From: Mesorhizobium erdmanii USDA 3471
GTDB taxonomy: Bacteria > Pseudomonadota > Alphaproteobacteria > Rhizobiales > Rhizobiaceae
NCBI RefSeq assembly: GCF_000472705.1
Contig: NZ_AXAE01000022.1
Span: forward strand, 89,182-153,181
Reading direction: 5' to 3'
DNA length: 64,000 nt
Below, piece by piece: positions 33,899-41,807 of the stretch (its first letter is position 1; every line of letters begins with the position of its first letter). A program made the position numbers and the translations under genes. The notes under the pieces are model-generated. The model saw only the letters and a list, made by a program, of their open reading frames with translations. It was not told the origin of the DNA and searched no databases.

Positions 33899-34897
33899 TC
33901 AGCGAACCCCTTTCACGAGGTCGCGCGCGGCGGCGATAATGTCGGGGACCTGCGGCACGGTGGCCTTTTCGAGCTCCGGATTGTAGGGGATCGGCGTCTC
34001 GGCGCCGCCCAGCCGCACGATCGGCGCGTCGAGATAGTCGAACGCCTCGCTCTCGGCGATCATGGCGCTGACTTCGGCACCGATGCCCAGCGTCTTGACC
34101 GCTTCGTAGACGCACATCAGCCGCGACGTCTTCTTGACGCTGTCGATGACGGTCTGCTTGTCCATCGGCCGGATGGTCCTAAGATCGACGACTTCGACGT
34201 CGATGCCCTCGGCTTCCAGCGTGGCGGCCGCGTCGAGCGCCTTCTGCACCATGATCGAGGTCGCGACGATGGTGAGATCGCGGCCTTCGCGGCGGATATC
34301 GGCTTTGCCGATCGGCACGGTGTAATAGCCCTCGGGCACCGGCCCCTTCATCTTGTAGAGCAGCTTGTGCTCGAAGATCATCACCGGATCGGGGTCGGCG
34401 ACCGCCGCCAGGAGCATGCCCTTGGCATCATAGGGCGTCGCCGGCTGGATAACTTTCAGCCCCGGCACATGGCCGAGCCACGCTTCCAGGCTCTGGCTGT
34501 GCTGGGCTGCGGCACCCGTGCCCGAGCCCGCTGGAAAACGCATCACCACCGGCACCGAAACCTCGCCGCCAAGCATAAAGCGCATCTTGGCCGCCTGGTT
34601 GACGATCTGCTCCATGGCGAGCGTGGCGAAATCGGAGAACTGGAATTCGAAGATCGGCCGCATGCCGGTGAGGGCCGCACCCACCGCAACGCCCGCCCCG
34701 CCCAGCTCCGAAATCGGCGTGTCGATGACGCGCTCAGTGCCGTAGCGCTCGACCAGGTCGCCGGTGACCTGGAAGGCGCCGCCATAGACACCGATGTCCT
34801 CTCCCATCAGGAAGACGCGTTCGTCCATGTCCATGGCGATCGCCATGGCTTCCTGGATCGCCTGGGCGTAGCTCAGTTCACGCACCATCGCGTCCAT
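33899..34897 (-). CDS. 2-oxo acid dehydrogenase E1 component, beta subunit
   Basis: A 332-residue transketolase-like subunit. It starts MDAMVRELSYAQAIQEAMA and has the conserved GEDIGVYGGAF, TPISELGGAGVAVG and a C-terminal transketolase domain (LMCVYEAVKTLGIGAEV). It lacks the N-terminal lipoyl domain found in the E1beta (about 460 residues) of the main rhizobial pyruvate dehydrogenase. ATG 34897 overlaps the E1alpha stop (TGATG), so the two subunits are coupled. It binds TPP together with E1alpha. Confidence 0.92.
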   Translation of the reverse strand: MDAMVRELSYAQAIQEAMAIAMDMDERVFLMGEDIGVYGGAFQVTGDLVERYGTERVIDTPISELGGAGVAVGAALTGMRPIFEFQFSDFATLAMEQIVNQAAKMRFMLGGEVSVPVVMRFPAGSGTGAAAQHSQSLEAWLGHVPGLKVIQPATPYDAKGMLLAAVADPDPVMIFEHKLLYKMKGPVPEGYYTVPIGKADIRREGRDLTIVATSIMVQKALDAAATLEAEGIDVEVVDLRTIRPMDKQTVIDSVKKTSRLMCVYEAVKTLGIGAEVSAMIAESEAFDYLDAPIVRLGGAETPIPYNPELEKATVPQVPDIIAAARDLVKGVR

Positions 34898-35925
34898 CAC
34901 GCCTGCTCCGTATACACGTAATTTCCGGTCTCGCTGATTTCGGGCGACGGGCTCGTCTTGGCGAACTCGATGCCGTCGGCGATTTCCTGGGCCACCGCAC
35001 CGCGGATGGCCTCGATGCCCTTGTCGTCGATGAAGCCGAATTCCCGCAATTCGTTTTCGAACAGCGTGATCGGGTCGCGGTTCGACATCCAGTCCTCGAT
35101 CTCTTCCTTGGTGCGGTAGCGGTTGCGGTCACTCTTGGAATGCCCGCGATGACGGTAGGTCTTGGATTCGATCAGCGTCGGCCCCTCGCCGGCCCGGGCG
35201 CGCTCGACGGCCTTGTAGGACGCCTCGGCGACCTCCGAGAAGATGTTGCCGTTGACGATCACGCCGGGCATCGAATAGGCGGCGGCGCGGTCGGCGATGT
35301 TCTTCACCGCGGTGGAACGGGCGGTCGACGTCGACATGCCGTAGCCATTGTTTTCGCAAACGAAAATGACCGGCAGTTTCCAGACCGCCGCCATATTGAG
35401 CGCCTCGTGGAAGGCGCCCTCATTATTGGCGCCGTCACCGAAGAAGGACACGACGACCTTGCCGGTCTTCATCATCTTGGAGGAAAGCGCCGCACCGACG
35501 GCGATCGGAATGCCGCCGCCGACGATGCCGTTGGCGCCGAGATTGCCCTTGGCGACATCGGCAATGTGCATCGAGCCGCCACGGCCCTTGCAGTAGCCGG
35601 TGGTCTTGCCGAAGAACTCGGCGAACATGCGCTTCACCTCGGCGCCCTTGGCGATGCAGTGGCCGTGGCCGCGATGTGTAGAGGTGATCTGGTCGTCCTC
35701 GCCAAGCGGCATGCAGATGCCCATGGCGCTGGCTTCCTGGCCGATCGACAGGTGCATGGTGCCGTGGATAAGGCCGCGCGTATAGCTGTCCTCCGCCCCT
35801 TCTTCGAAGCGGCGGATGAGGTACATCTTGTGGAGCACCTCTCTGAGCTGCTCGGCGCTGTACTGGCGATAGACGAACGGCAGGTTGGCGCGGCTGTCCG
35901 TGACGGCTTTGCTGGCTCCGGCCAT
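34897..35925 (-). CDS. 2-oxo acid dehydrogenase E1 component, alpha subunit (AcoA-like)
   Basis: A 342-residue TPP-dependent subunit. The TPP motif runs from GDGANNEGAFHEALN to CENNGYG. The text STHRGHGHCIAKG and GGSMHIADVAKGNLGANGIV is characteristic of acetoin-dehydrogenase-type (AcoA) E1alpha rather than the main rhizobial PdhA, which reads GYRDHGHM at this place. ATG 35925 was chosen; a longer frame to 36135 is the shadow of the upstream gene. Substrate could be pyruvate, acetoin or another 2-oxo acid. It starts 2 bp after the SAF-domain oxidoreductase. Confidence 0.9.
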   Translation of the reverse strand: MAGASKAVTDSRANLPFVYRQYSAEQLREVLHKMYLIRRFEEGAEDSYTRGLIHGTMHLSIGQEASAMGICMPLGEDDQITSTHRGHGHCIAKGAEVKRMFAEFFGKTTGYCKGRGGSMHIADVAKGNLGANGIVGGGIPIAVGAALSSKMMKTGKVVVSFFGDGANNEGAFHEALNMAAVWKLPVIFVCENNGYGMSTSTARSTAVKNIADRAAAYSMPGVIVNGNIFSEVAEASYKAVERARAGEGPTLIESKTYRHRGHSKSDRNRYRTKEEIEDWMSNRDPITLFENELREFGFIDDKGIEAIRGAVAQEIADGIEFAKTSPSPEISETGNYVYTEQA

Positions 35926-35927
35926 GA

Positions 35928-37256
35928 TCACGCCTCCACGGTTCCGTAGACGAGCTTGTCCTGGCGGGCACGCAGTTCGGCGATCTTCGAGCCTGCGGCC
36001 GGCGCCGCATTGGCGTAGGTGATGAGTTCGCCCTTCTTGATCGGCGCGGTGACCGAACCGCCTTGCAGCAGACCGCAGGGAATGGCCTTGGCGGCGCGCG
36101 CTTCCGGCGCCGTCATGATCCAGGCGCGGTAGCAATATTCGCCGATCGCATCGAGCTTGTCGCCGGGCTGCATGTCCTTCTTGGCCACGGCGGCGACTTC
36201 GGCCACCGGCTTTGCCAGCGGCACCATGTCGGCCTTGCCGTAGAGCACGACGCGGGCGCAGGTCAGCGGCACTTCGAGCGAGGTCAGGTGATAGGGGCGA
36301 TGGAAGGTGAAATACGGGCCCTTGCCCATCTTCAGATCTTCCATGCGCTCCGAGATGCGCGGATGCGACATGTCGGCGACGACGAAGACGCCGGGCGCGA
36401 CGCCCTTGCCGATCGAGTAATCGACCACGCCGACCCTGGACAGCACGCCGCCGTCCTTTTGCGGCACCAGAACCTTGTTCAACTCACCCAGCGTTGCGGC
36501 CGGACCGTGCATGCCGGCCTTGTCGGGCACCAGCCCGGTGGCGTTGGCGATCGCCGCCATTTCGACCATGGTCTTCGAGCCGTCGACGAATTCGACCAGC
36601 ATGCGCACATTCATGTGCCGGCGCTTGGCCTCTTCCTCATAGGCCGGTGGCGTCGCGTCGATGTTGAGCGGATTGTTCTTGCCCTTGCCGGCAGCGACGA
36701 TCGGATGGCCCATCGCCGAGACGAACTCGATCAGTTCCATGCAGGAGGACGGCTCGTCGCCGGCGCCCAGCGAATAGGTGACGCCCAGCCGGTCGGCCTC
36801 GCTCTTCAGATAGGCGCCGATGGTGACGTCTGCCTCGACATTCATCATCACCAGATGCTTGCCATGCTCCATGGCGCGCAGCCCGATCTCGGCACCGACG
36901 GCGGGAACACCGGTGGCGTCGATGACGACGTCGATCAGATCATTGTTGATGACCAGGCTGGCGTCGTTGGTGACCGCCACCTTGCCGGCTTCCATGGCAG
37001 CCGTCATCGCCGAGGCGTTTGACACTTCTCGCGCATGGCCGGTTTCCTGGAAGGCGATGTCCACCGCCTTGCTGGCGGCGGGCAGGTTCAGTTCGGAAAT
37101 GGCGCCGATTTCGATGCCGGACATGTGGGCGACGCGGGTGACGATGTCGGTTCCCATCTCGCCGGAGCCGATCAGGCCGATGCGGATAGGCTTGCCCGAC
37201 TTGCCGCGTTCATCGAGATCGCGGGCAAGACCCGTCAACGAAATATTCGACGCCAT
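35928..37256 (-). CDS. NAD(P)-dependent oxidoreductase with SAF domain (homoserine dehydrogenase-like)
   Basis: A 442-residue protein of the predicted homoserine-dehydrogenase/SAF group. A Rossmann motif IRIGLIGSGEMGTDIVTRV lies near the N-terminus, then a dehydrogenase catalytic region, and a C-terminal SAF domain (from about residue 350, MQPGDKLDAIG to LITYANA). The start was fixed at ATG 37256, which has GGAGGA nine bases upstream; ATGs at 37265 and 37274 sit on or before that site. It is the first gene of the E1-E2-E3 cluster, 2 bp before E1alpha, so it may supply or modify the 2-oxo acid. No specific reaction can be named. Confidence 0.85.
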   Translation of the reverse strand: MASNISLTGLARDLDERGKSGKPIRIGLIGSGEMGTDIVTRVAHMSGIEIGAISELNLPAASKAVDIAFQETGHAREVSNASAMTAAMEAGKVAVTNDASLVINNDLIDVVIDATGVPAVGAEIGLRAMEHGKHLVMMNVEADVTIGAYLKSEADRLGVTYSLGAGDEPSSCMELIEFVSAMGHPIVAAGKGKNNPLNIDATPPAYEEEAKRRHMNVRMLVEFVDGSKTMVEMAAIANATGLVPDKAGMHGPAATLGELNKVLVPQKDGGVLSRVGVVDYSIGKGVAPGVFVVADMSHPRISERMEDLKMGKGPYFTFHRPYHLTSLEVPLTCARVVLYGKADMVPLAKPVAEVAAVAKKDMQPGDKLDAIGEYCYRAWIMTAPEARAAKAIPCGLLQGGSVTAPIKKGELITYANAAPAAGSKIAELRARQDKLVYGTVEA

Positions 37257-37304
37257 ACCGCTCATTCCTCCCATAGTGCAGGCTTGTTCATTCGCCTGAC
37301 GGGT

Positions 37305-37342
37305 ATTGAACATCTGTATTTCTGTCAAGACTAATGTCCAAT
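37305..37342 (-). promoter_or_regulatory. Possible promoter/operator of the SAF-E1-E2-E3 operon
   Basis: On the minus strand, TTGACA (37328-37323) could be a -35 element. It is bracketed by near-matching inverted half-sites, ATTGAACAT (plus-strand 37305-37313) and ATGTCCAAT (37334-37342). A third related site, TTGTTCATT, is at about 37284. They lie 50-90 bp before the start codon. The -10 box is not clear, so this is tentative. Confidence 0.4.
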
Positions 37343-37548
37343 TCCGTGCACTTTTTGACGCCCCTTCACGGAGAACGCGTGCGCGCCAAAAAGGCCGCGC
37401 AATGCACCCGCGTCCCGGCAGGACAGTGTGCGGGCGGACGGTCGTCGGGATATGATCACGACGCACGGAATATGGGAGGCTTACTCGACCGGTCGCGACT
37501 GCCGCCACGTCATGACTGCCGAGGGCACGGTCTTGAAGTTGGAGAGCT

Positions 37549-38301
37549 CTACCGAACCGGGAAATCGTGGAAGTGCACGATGACGCCATCGGCATCGATG
37601 AAGATCACGGCATAGGCGGGCGGCTCGTGGCCCAGGCTCCAGCTCTGCGAAAAATCGAGCGCCGTCTGGTGGTTGGTGCTGCGCAGCGTGCTGACCGGGA
37701 TGCCGCGCCAGCTGCCCGCGATCTGCCGATGGACATGGCCGGCAAAGATATGGCGGACATTGCCGTGGCGCGACAGCACCTCGTGGAAGCTGTCGGCGTT
37801 GGCGAGCCGGACCTCGTCGAGCACCGGCATGTGTATCGCGAATGGTGGGTGGTGCATGAACAGGAAGGCCGGGCCACGCGCCTCGCTGAGCTTTTCGTCG
37901 AGCCAGTCGAGCCGCGCGGCGCACAGCCTGCCCTCGACATGGCCGCTGTCCAGCGTGTCGAGCAGGATAAGGCGCCCCTCGCTGCCGTCGAACACGCTTT
38001 GCACGAACCCGCGCTCGCTGGCTGCTTCCGGGAACATCTCGAAAAACAACGCCCGGTCGTCATGGTTGCCGAGCATCAGCCGGCAGGGCGGAGAAATTTG
38101 CGCCAGCCTTTCCCGCAACGCGGCATAGGCAGCGCGCTCGCCGTCATTGGTGAGGTCGCCCGAGATCACCACCAGTTCGGCATCTGCATGGTTCTTGCCG
38201 ATGTCGGCCAGGCAAGCTTCCAGCCTGGCCAGCGGATCGGAGCCGTAGAGGCGGCCACCTGGTGCCATCAGATGCGGATCGGAAAGCTGGATGATTTTCA
38301 T
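37549..38301 (-). CDS. Metallophosphodiesterase (class III cyclic-nucleotide phosphodiesterase-like)
   Basis: A 250-residue calcineurin-type phosphoesterase. The dimetal motifs are in order: LSDPHL (D-x-H), GDLTNDG, GNHDD, MHHPPF and GHVHRQ. This set matches CpdA/GpdQ-type enzymes that hydrolyse cyclic nucleotides or glycerophosphodiesters. Length is typical and no signal peptide is seen. The gene stands between the oxidoreductase and bdhA on the same strand but with a 75-bp gap after bdhA and its own start context. The true substrate is open. Confidence 0.87.
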   Translation of the reverse strand: MKIIQLSDPHLMAPGGRLYGSDPLARLEACLADIGKNHADAELVVISGDLTNDGERAAYAALRERLAQISPPCRLMLGNHDDRALFFEMFPEAASERGFVQSVFDGSEGRLILLDTLDSGHVEGRLCAARLDWLDEKLSEARGPAFLFMHHPPFAIHMPVLDEVRLANADSFHEVLSRHGNVRHIFAGHVHRQIAGSWRGIPVSTLRSTNHQTALDFSQSWSLGHEPPAYAVIFIDADGVIVHFHDFPVR

Positions 38302-38376
38302 GGGCAGTGACCGCGGTGTTTTCCCGCTGGCGCCAGGGCGACACCAGCAGACAAATGAAGCTGTTGAACGTTACCT

Positions 38377-39165
38377 CTACTGCGCCGTCCAGCCGCCATC
38401 CATCGGCAATGTCGTGCCGGTAATCTGCCTGGCCGCGTCCGAGCACAGGAACAGCGTCAGCGCTGCAAGCTCCTCGACAGTGACGAATTCCTTCGTCGGC
38501 TGTGCGGCGAGCAGCACGTCGTGCTTGACCTGTTCCTCGGTCATGCCGCGCGCCTTCATCGTGTCGGGGATCTGCTTCTCGACAAGCGGCGTCCAGACAT
38601 AGCCCGGCGCGATGGCGTTGACGGTGATGCCGTCCTGCGCGACTTCCAGCGCCACCGTCTTGGTCAGGCCGGCAATGCCGTGTTTGGCCGAGACATAGGC
38701 AGACTTGAACGGCGAGGCGACCAGCGCGTGCGCCGACGCCGTGTTGATGATGCGGCCCCATTTGCGCGCCTTCATGCCCGGAACCGCCGCCTTGATGGCA
38801 TAGAAGGCCGCCAGAAGGTTGATGCGGATGATGGCTTCCCACTTGTCGTCGGGAAACTCCTCGATCGGCGCGACATGCTGGATGCCGGCATTGTTGACCA
38901 GGATATCGAGGCTGCCGAACGCCGCCTCCGCGTCATGCACCATGGCGCTGACAGCCGCACCATCCATCATGTTGGCGTCGGAGTAGCGGCACTTGACGCC
39001 GAAATCCTTCTCGATGCCCGAGCGCTCCTGCTCGATGGCAGCGGCATCGCCAAGGCCGTTGATGGTGACATTGGCGCCTTCGGCGGCGAAGGCGCGGGCG
39101 ATGGCCAGGCCGATACCGCTGGTCGAGCCGGTGACGAGGGCATTCTTCGAAGACAGGGAACCCAT
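38377..39165 (-). CDS. bdhA: 3-Hydroxybutyrate dehydrogenase
   Basis: A 262-residue short-chain dehydrogenase that oxidises D-3-hydroxybutyrate to acetoacetate with NAD. It has the cofactor motif TGSTSGIGLAIARAFA, NNAGIQHVAPIEEFP (a typical BdhA stretch), the catalytic Ser-Tyr-Lys set (INTASAHA, AYVSAKHG) and a C-terminal ITGTTLPMDGGWTAQ. ATG 39165 gives the standard length. It is divergent from the acetoacetate decarboxylase gene, so the two enzymes that make and remove acetoacetate share a 276-bp intergenic region. It belongs to polyhydroxybutyrate mobilisation. Confidence 0.9.
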   Translation of the reverse strand: MGSLSSKNALVTGSTSGIGLAIARAFAAEGANVTINGLGDAAAIEQERSGIEKDFGVKCRYSDANMMDGAAVSAMVHDAEAAFGSLDILVNNAGIQHVAPIEEFPDDKWEAIIRINLLAAFYAIKAAVPGMKARKWGRIINTASAHALVASPFKSAYVSAKHGIAGLTKTVALEVAQDGITVNAIAPGYVWTPLVEKQIPDTMKARGMTEEQVKHDVLLAAQPTKEFVTVEELAALTLFLCSDAARQITGTTLPMDGGWTAQ

Positions 39166-39441
39166 GGGTGATCTCGCGAGAGGTGGGAAGGGAACAGGAG
39201 GATATAATTGTGCGTCGCAACATGACAATGACAGAGCCATATGTCGATGCGATTACAGCCAGGCGACAAGGTCGGCATGGCTCGCGCCGCTGCGAACCCA
39301 TGGTCTTCGGTCTGACACGGCACTGTCATGGTGCCGTGCAACATAATCGGCTGCGCATTCGCGCGGTCATTCCTGAACGAAATTCGCCAGGCAAGACTTG
39401 GCATGACAAAACTCCGCCTGACAGAACCTTGGGGGTGCAGC

Positions 39442-40230
39442 TTGGAAATCGCCGATGTCGTGAAGCGCGCCTATGCGATGCCGCTGACCAATCCGTCCTT
39501 CCCACCCGGTCCCTATCGCTTCTTCGATCGCGAATACATCATCATCACCTATCGCACGACGCGCGAGGCGCTCGAGGCCGTGGTGCCGGCGCCGCTGGAA
39601 ATCGACGAGCCGCTGGTCAAGTACGAATTCATCCGCATGCCGGACTCCACAGGCTTCGGCGATTACACCGAGACCGGCCAGGTCATCCCGGTGAGATACA
39701 AGGGCCAGCATGGCGGCTACGTCCATTCGATGTATCTCGATGATGACGCGCCGATAGCCGGCGGCCGCGAACTGTGGGGGTTTCCCAAGAAGCTGGCCAG
39801 CCCCAAGATCGTCCATGAAGGCGAGGTGATTGTCGGCACGCTGCATTATGGCAGCGTTCTGTGCGCCACCGGGACGATGGGCTACAAGCACCGGGAAGCC
39901 GATCACGATTCCGTGCTCGCCGCGCTCGCCGCTCCCAACTTCCTGATCAAGGTCATCCCGCATGTCGACGGCACGCCTCGTATCTGCGAGTTGGTGCGCT
40001 ACTACCTCACCGACATCACCCTGAAGGAAGCCTGGACGGCGCCGGCCGCGCTTGATCTGCGGCCTCACGTCATGGCCGACGTGGCCAAGCTGCCGGTGCT
40101 CGACATCGTCTCCGCCGTCCACTTCAAGGCCGACCTGACGCTTGGGTTGGGCGAGGTCGTCCACGACTACCTCGGTGATCACAGCCGGCTCGCAACCAGC
40201 ACAACCCAGCCGGAGAAAATTCGTGCTTGA
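39442..40230 (+). CDS. Acetoacetate decarboxylase
   Basis: A 262-residue enzyme that converts acetoacetate to acetone and carbon dioxide. Family landmarks are YEFIRMPDSTGFGDYTE, the active-site lysine pair in ELWGFPKKLASPK, and CELVRYYLTDIT. The start is uncertain. TTG 39442 has a GGGGGTG site and matches where family similarity begins (ADVVKRAYAMPL); ATG 39403 would add 13 residues. The stop overlaps the patatin gene by 8 bp. Opposite bdhA, it handles ketone-body overflow from polyhydroxybutyrate breakdown. Confidence 0.87.
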   Translation: MEIADVVKRAYAMPLTNPSFPPGPYRFFDREYIIITYRTTREALEAVVPAPLEIDEPLVKYEFIRMPDSTGFGDYTETGQVIPVRYKGQHGGYVHSMYLDDDAPIAGGRELWGFPKKLASPKIVHEGEVIVGTLHYGSVLCATGTMGYKHREADHDSVLAALAAPNFLIKVIPHVDGTPRICELVRYYLTDITLKEAWTAPAALDLRPHVMADVAKLPVLDIVSAVHFKADLTLGLGEVVHDYLGDHSRLATSTTQPEKIRA

Positions 40231-41383
40231 ACGTAGCCGAAACAAGGAAGCCGCCGCCACCATCGCGGAAATCTCGGCGCAATACGACCGCATCGCTCTG
40301 GTGTTCCAGGGTGGCGGCGCGCTCGGCGCCTATCAGGCCGGCGTCTACCAGGCGCTGGCCGATGCCGGCTGCGAGCCGAGCTGGCTGTCCGGCGTCTCGA
40401 TCGGCGCCATCAATGCCTCGATCATCGCCGGCAATGAGCCCAGCCGCCGCCTGCAGCGGCTCGAACAGTTCTGGCAGACCATTTCGGGCCGCAAGATCTG
40501 GTCCTACACGCCGGAAGGCGACATCTACCGCGACATCCGCAACCGCACCTCGTCCTGGATGGCGATGACCATGGGCCAGCCCGGCTTCTTCAAGCCGCGA
40601 AACCCCAACCCCTGGTTCGAGCCGCAGGGCGCCGAGGGTGCGACCAGCTTCTACGATACCGCCGAATTGAAGGACACGCTGGAGAGCCTCATCGACTTCG
40701 ATGTGCTGAACGACGGCAAGAAGCGGCTGAGCGTCGGCGCGGTCAATGTCCGCACCGGCAACTTCGTCTATTTCGATACCGACAAGGTGCGCATCGGACC
40801 GGAGCACATCATGGCCAGCGGCGCGCTGCCGCCAGCCTTCCCGTCGATCCGCATCGAGGGCGAATATTACTGGGACGGCGGCATCGTCTCCAACACGCCG
40901 TTGCAATATCTGCTCGACCAGGAAGAGGACCGCTCGTCCCTGGTGTTCCAGGTCGACCTGTTCAGCGCCCGCGGTGTGCTGCCGCGCAGCATGCCGGACG
41001 TGCTGTCGCGCCACAAGGACATCATGTATTCCAGCCGCACGCGCCAGAACACCGACAATTTCAAGCGCATCCACGGCCTGAAGATGCGCCTGCTCGATGC
41101 GCTCAAGCGCGTTCCCAAGGAGCAGCTGACGCCGGCGGAAGAAGCGCTGATCGCGGACTATTCGGACGCCGGCATCGTCAACATCGTGCACCTCATCTAC
41201 CAGCACAAGGGTTATGAAGGTCACGCCAAGGACTATGAGTTCTCCGGCACCTCGATGCGCGAGCATTGGGAGACAGGCCTGGAAGACACCCAGCGCACCT
41301 TGCGTCACCGCAAATGGCTGACGATGCCGACCAATGTCGATGGCGTTGCCATCCACGACCTGCACCGCGAGGATCCGACCTGA
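40223..41383 (+). CDS. Patatin-like phospholipase
   Basis: A 386-residue patatin-family acyl hydrolase. The oxyanion loop QGGGALGAYQAG (from about residue 29), the nucleophile elbow GVSIG (Ser59) and the catalytic Asp218 in YYWDGGIVSN form the Ser-Asp dyad. A C-terminal DUF3734-like region follows. GTG 40223 with GGAG upstream is the start and overlaps the decarboxylase stop. Co-translation with acetoacetate decarboxylase beside bdhA suggests a role with polyhydroxybutyrate granules or lipid turnover. That role is inference; no depolymerase activity is shown. Confidence 0.88.
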   Translation: MLERSRNKEAAATIAEISAQYDRIALVFQGGGALGAYQAGVYQALADAGCEPSWLSGVSIGAINASIIAGNEPSRRLQRLEQFWQTISGRKIWSYTPEGDIYRDIRNRTSSWMAMTMGQPGFFKPRNPNPWFEPQGAEGATSFYDTAELKDTLESLIDFDVLNDGKKRLSVGAVNVRTGNFVYFDTDKVRIGPEHIMASGALPPAFPSIRIEGEYYWDGGIVSNTPLQYLLDQEEDRSSLVFQVDLFSARGVLPRSMPDVLSRHKDIMYSSRTRQNTDNFKRIHGLKMRLLDALKRVPKEQLTPAEEALIADYSDAGIVNIVHLIYQHKGYEGHAKDYEFSGTSMREHWETGLEDTQRTLRHRKWLTMPTNVDGVAIHDLHREDPT

Positions 41384-41488
41384 GACTGCGCAGGCCGAAG
41401 GCTCTCGAAGGTTTCCTTCCTGACCGGGATTGCGCTGCTCGTGTCGAGCGGCCGTCGCCAAAGTTCGAGATTGGCTGAAGCCTCCAAA

Positions 41489-41669
41489 CTTCGTCATCCC
41501 TGGGCGAAGCAGGCGCGCAGCGCCGTCGCGGAGACCCTGGGATCCCGTGACCTTGCTGGGGGGTGCAGCGGAGCAGAATTCTGGACCGTGGCGGCGCTCC
41601 AGAGTCCCGGCATGTATCCTCGGGTCTGCGCCGCGTCGCTGCGCTCCTTGCTCCGCCCGTGGATGACGA
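41489..41669. repeat. 181-bp mosaic element with long imperfect inverted arms
   Basis: The left end starts CTTCGTCATCCCTGGGCGAA and continues with GCGCGCAGCG. Read in reverse complement, the right end starts CTTCGTCATCCACGGGCGGA and continues with GAGCGCAGCG. The arms match over roughly 45-50 bp with a few differences. This is the architecture of rhizobial intergenic palindromic elements, and it should recur elsewhere in the genome. Confidence 0.78.
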
Positions 41670-41751
41670 AGCGTTGGGCGTTTCGCGCCAGTCTCGTAGG
41701 CATATTCAACGTCAATACAAACGCGGGTGCCTCTTCGAAATCCGCTCAAAG

Positions 41752-41788
41752 AAAAAGGCAGCGCCGATCGCCGGCGCTGCCTTTTTTT
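41752..41788. terminator. Bidirectional Rho-independent terminator
   Basis: AAAAAGGCAGCGCC (41752-41765) pairs with GGCGCTGCCTTTTT (41773-41786) and is followed by further T residues on the plus strand. On the minus strand the A-tract gives the T-run. It lies 20 bp after the phosphate-transporter stop and 370 bp after the patatin stop. Confidence 0.88.
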
Positions 41789-41807
41789 GAAGTCTCTTGC
41801 GCTTCGC

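Larger units (their letters stand above)
41384..41807. other. Intergenic region with repeat and terminator
   Basis: A 424-bp gap between the convergent patatin and phosphate-transporter genes. It holds a 181-bp palindromic repeat (41489-41669) and a terminator (41752-41788). The small open frames across it follow the repeat and have no recognisable protein content. Confidence 0.7.
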
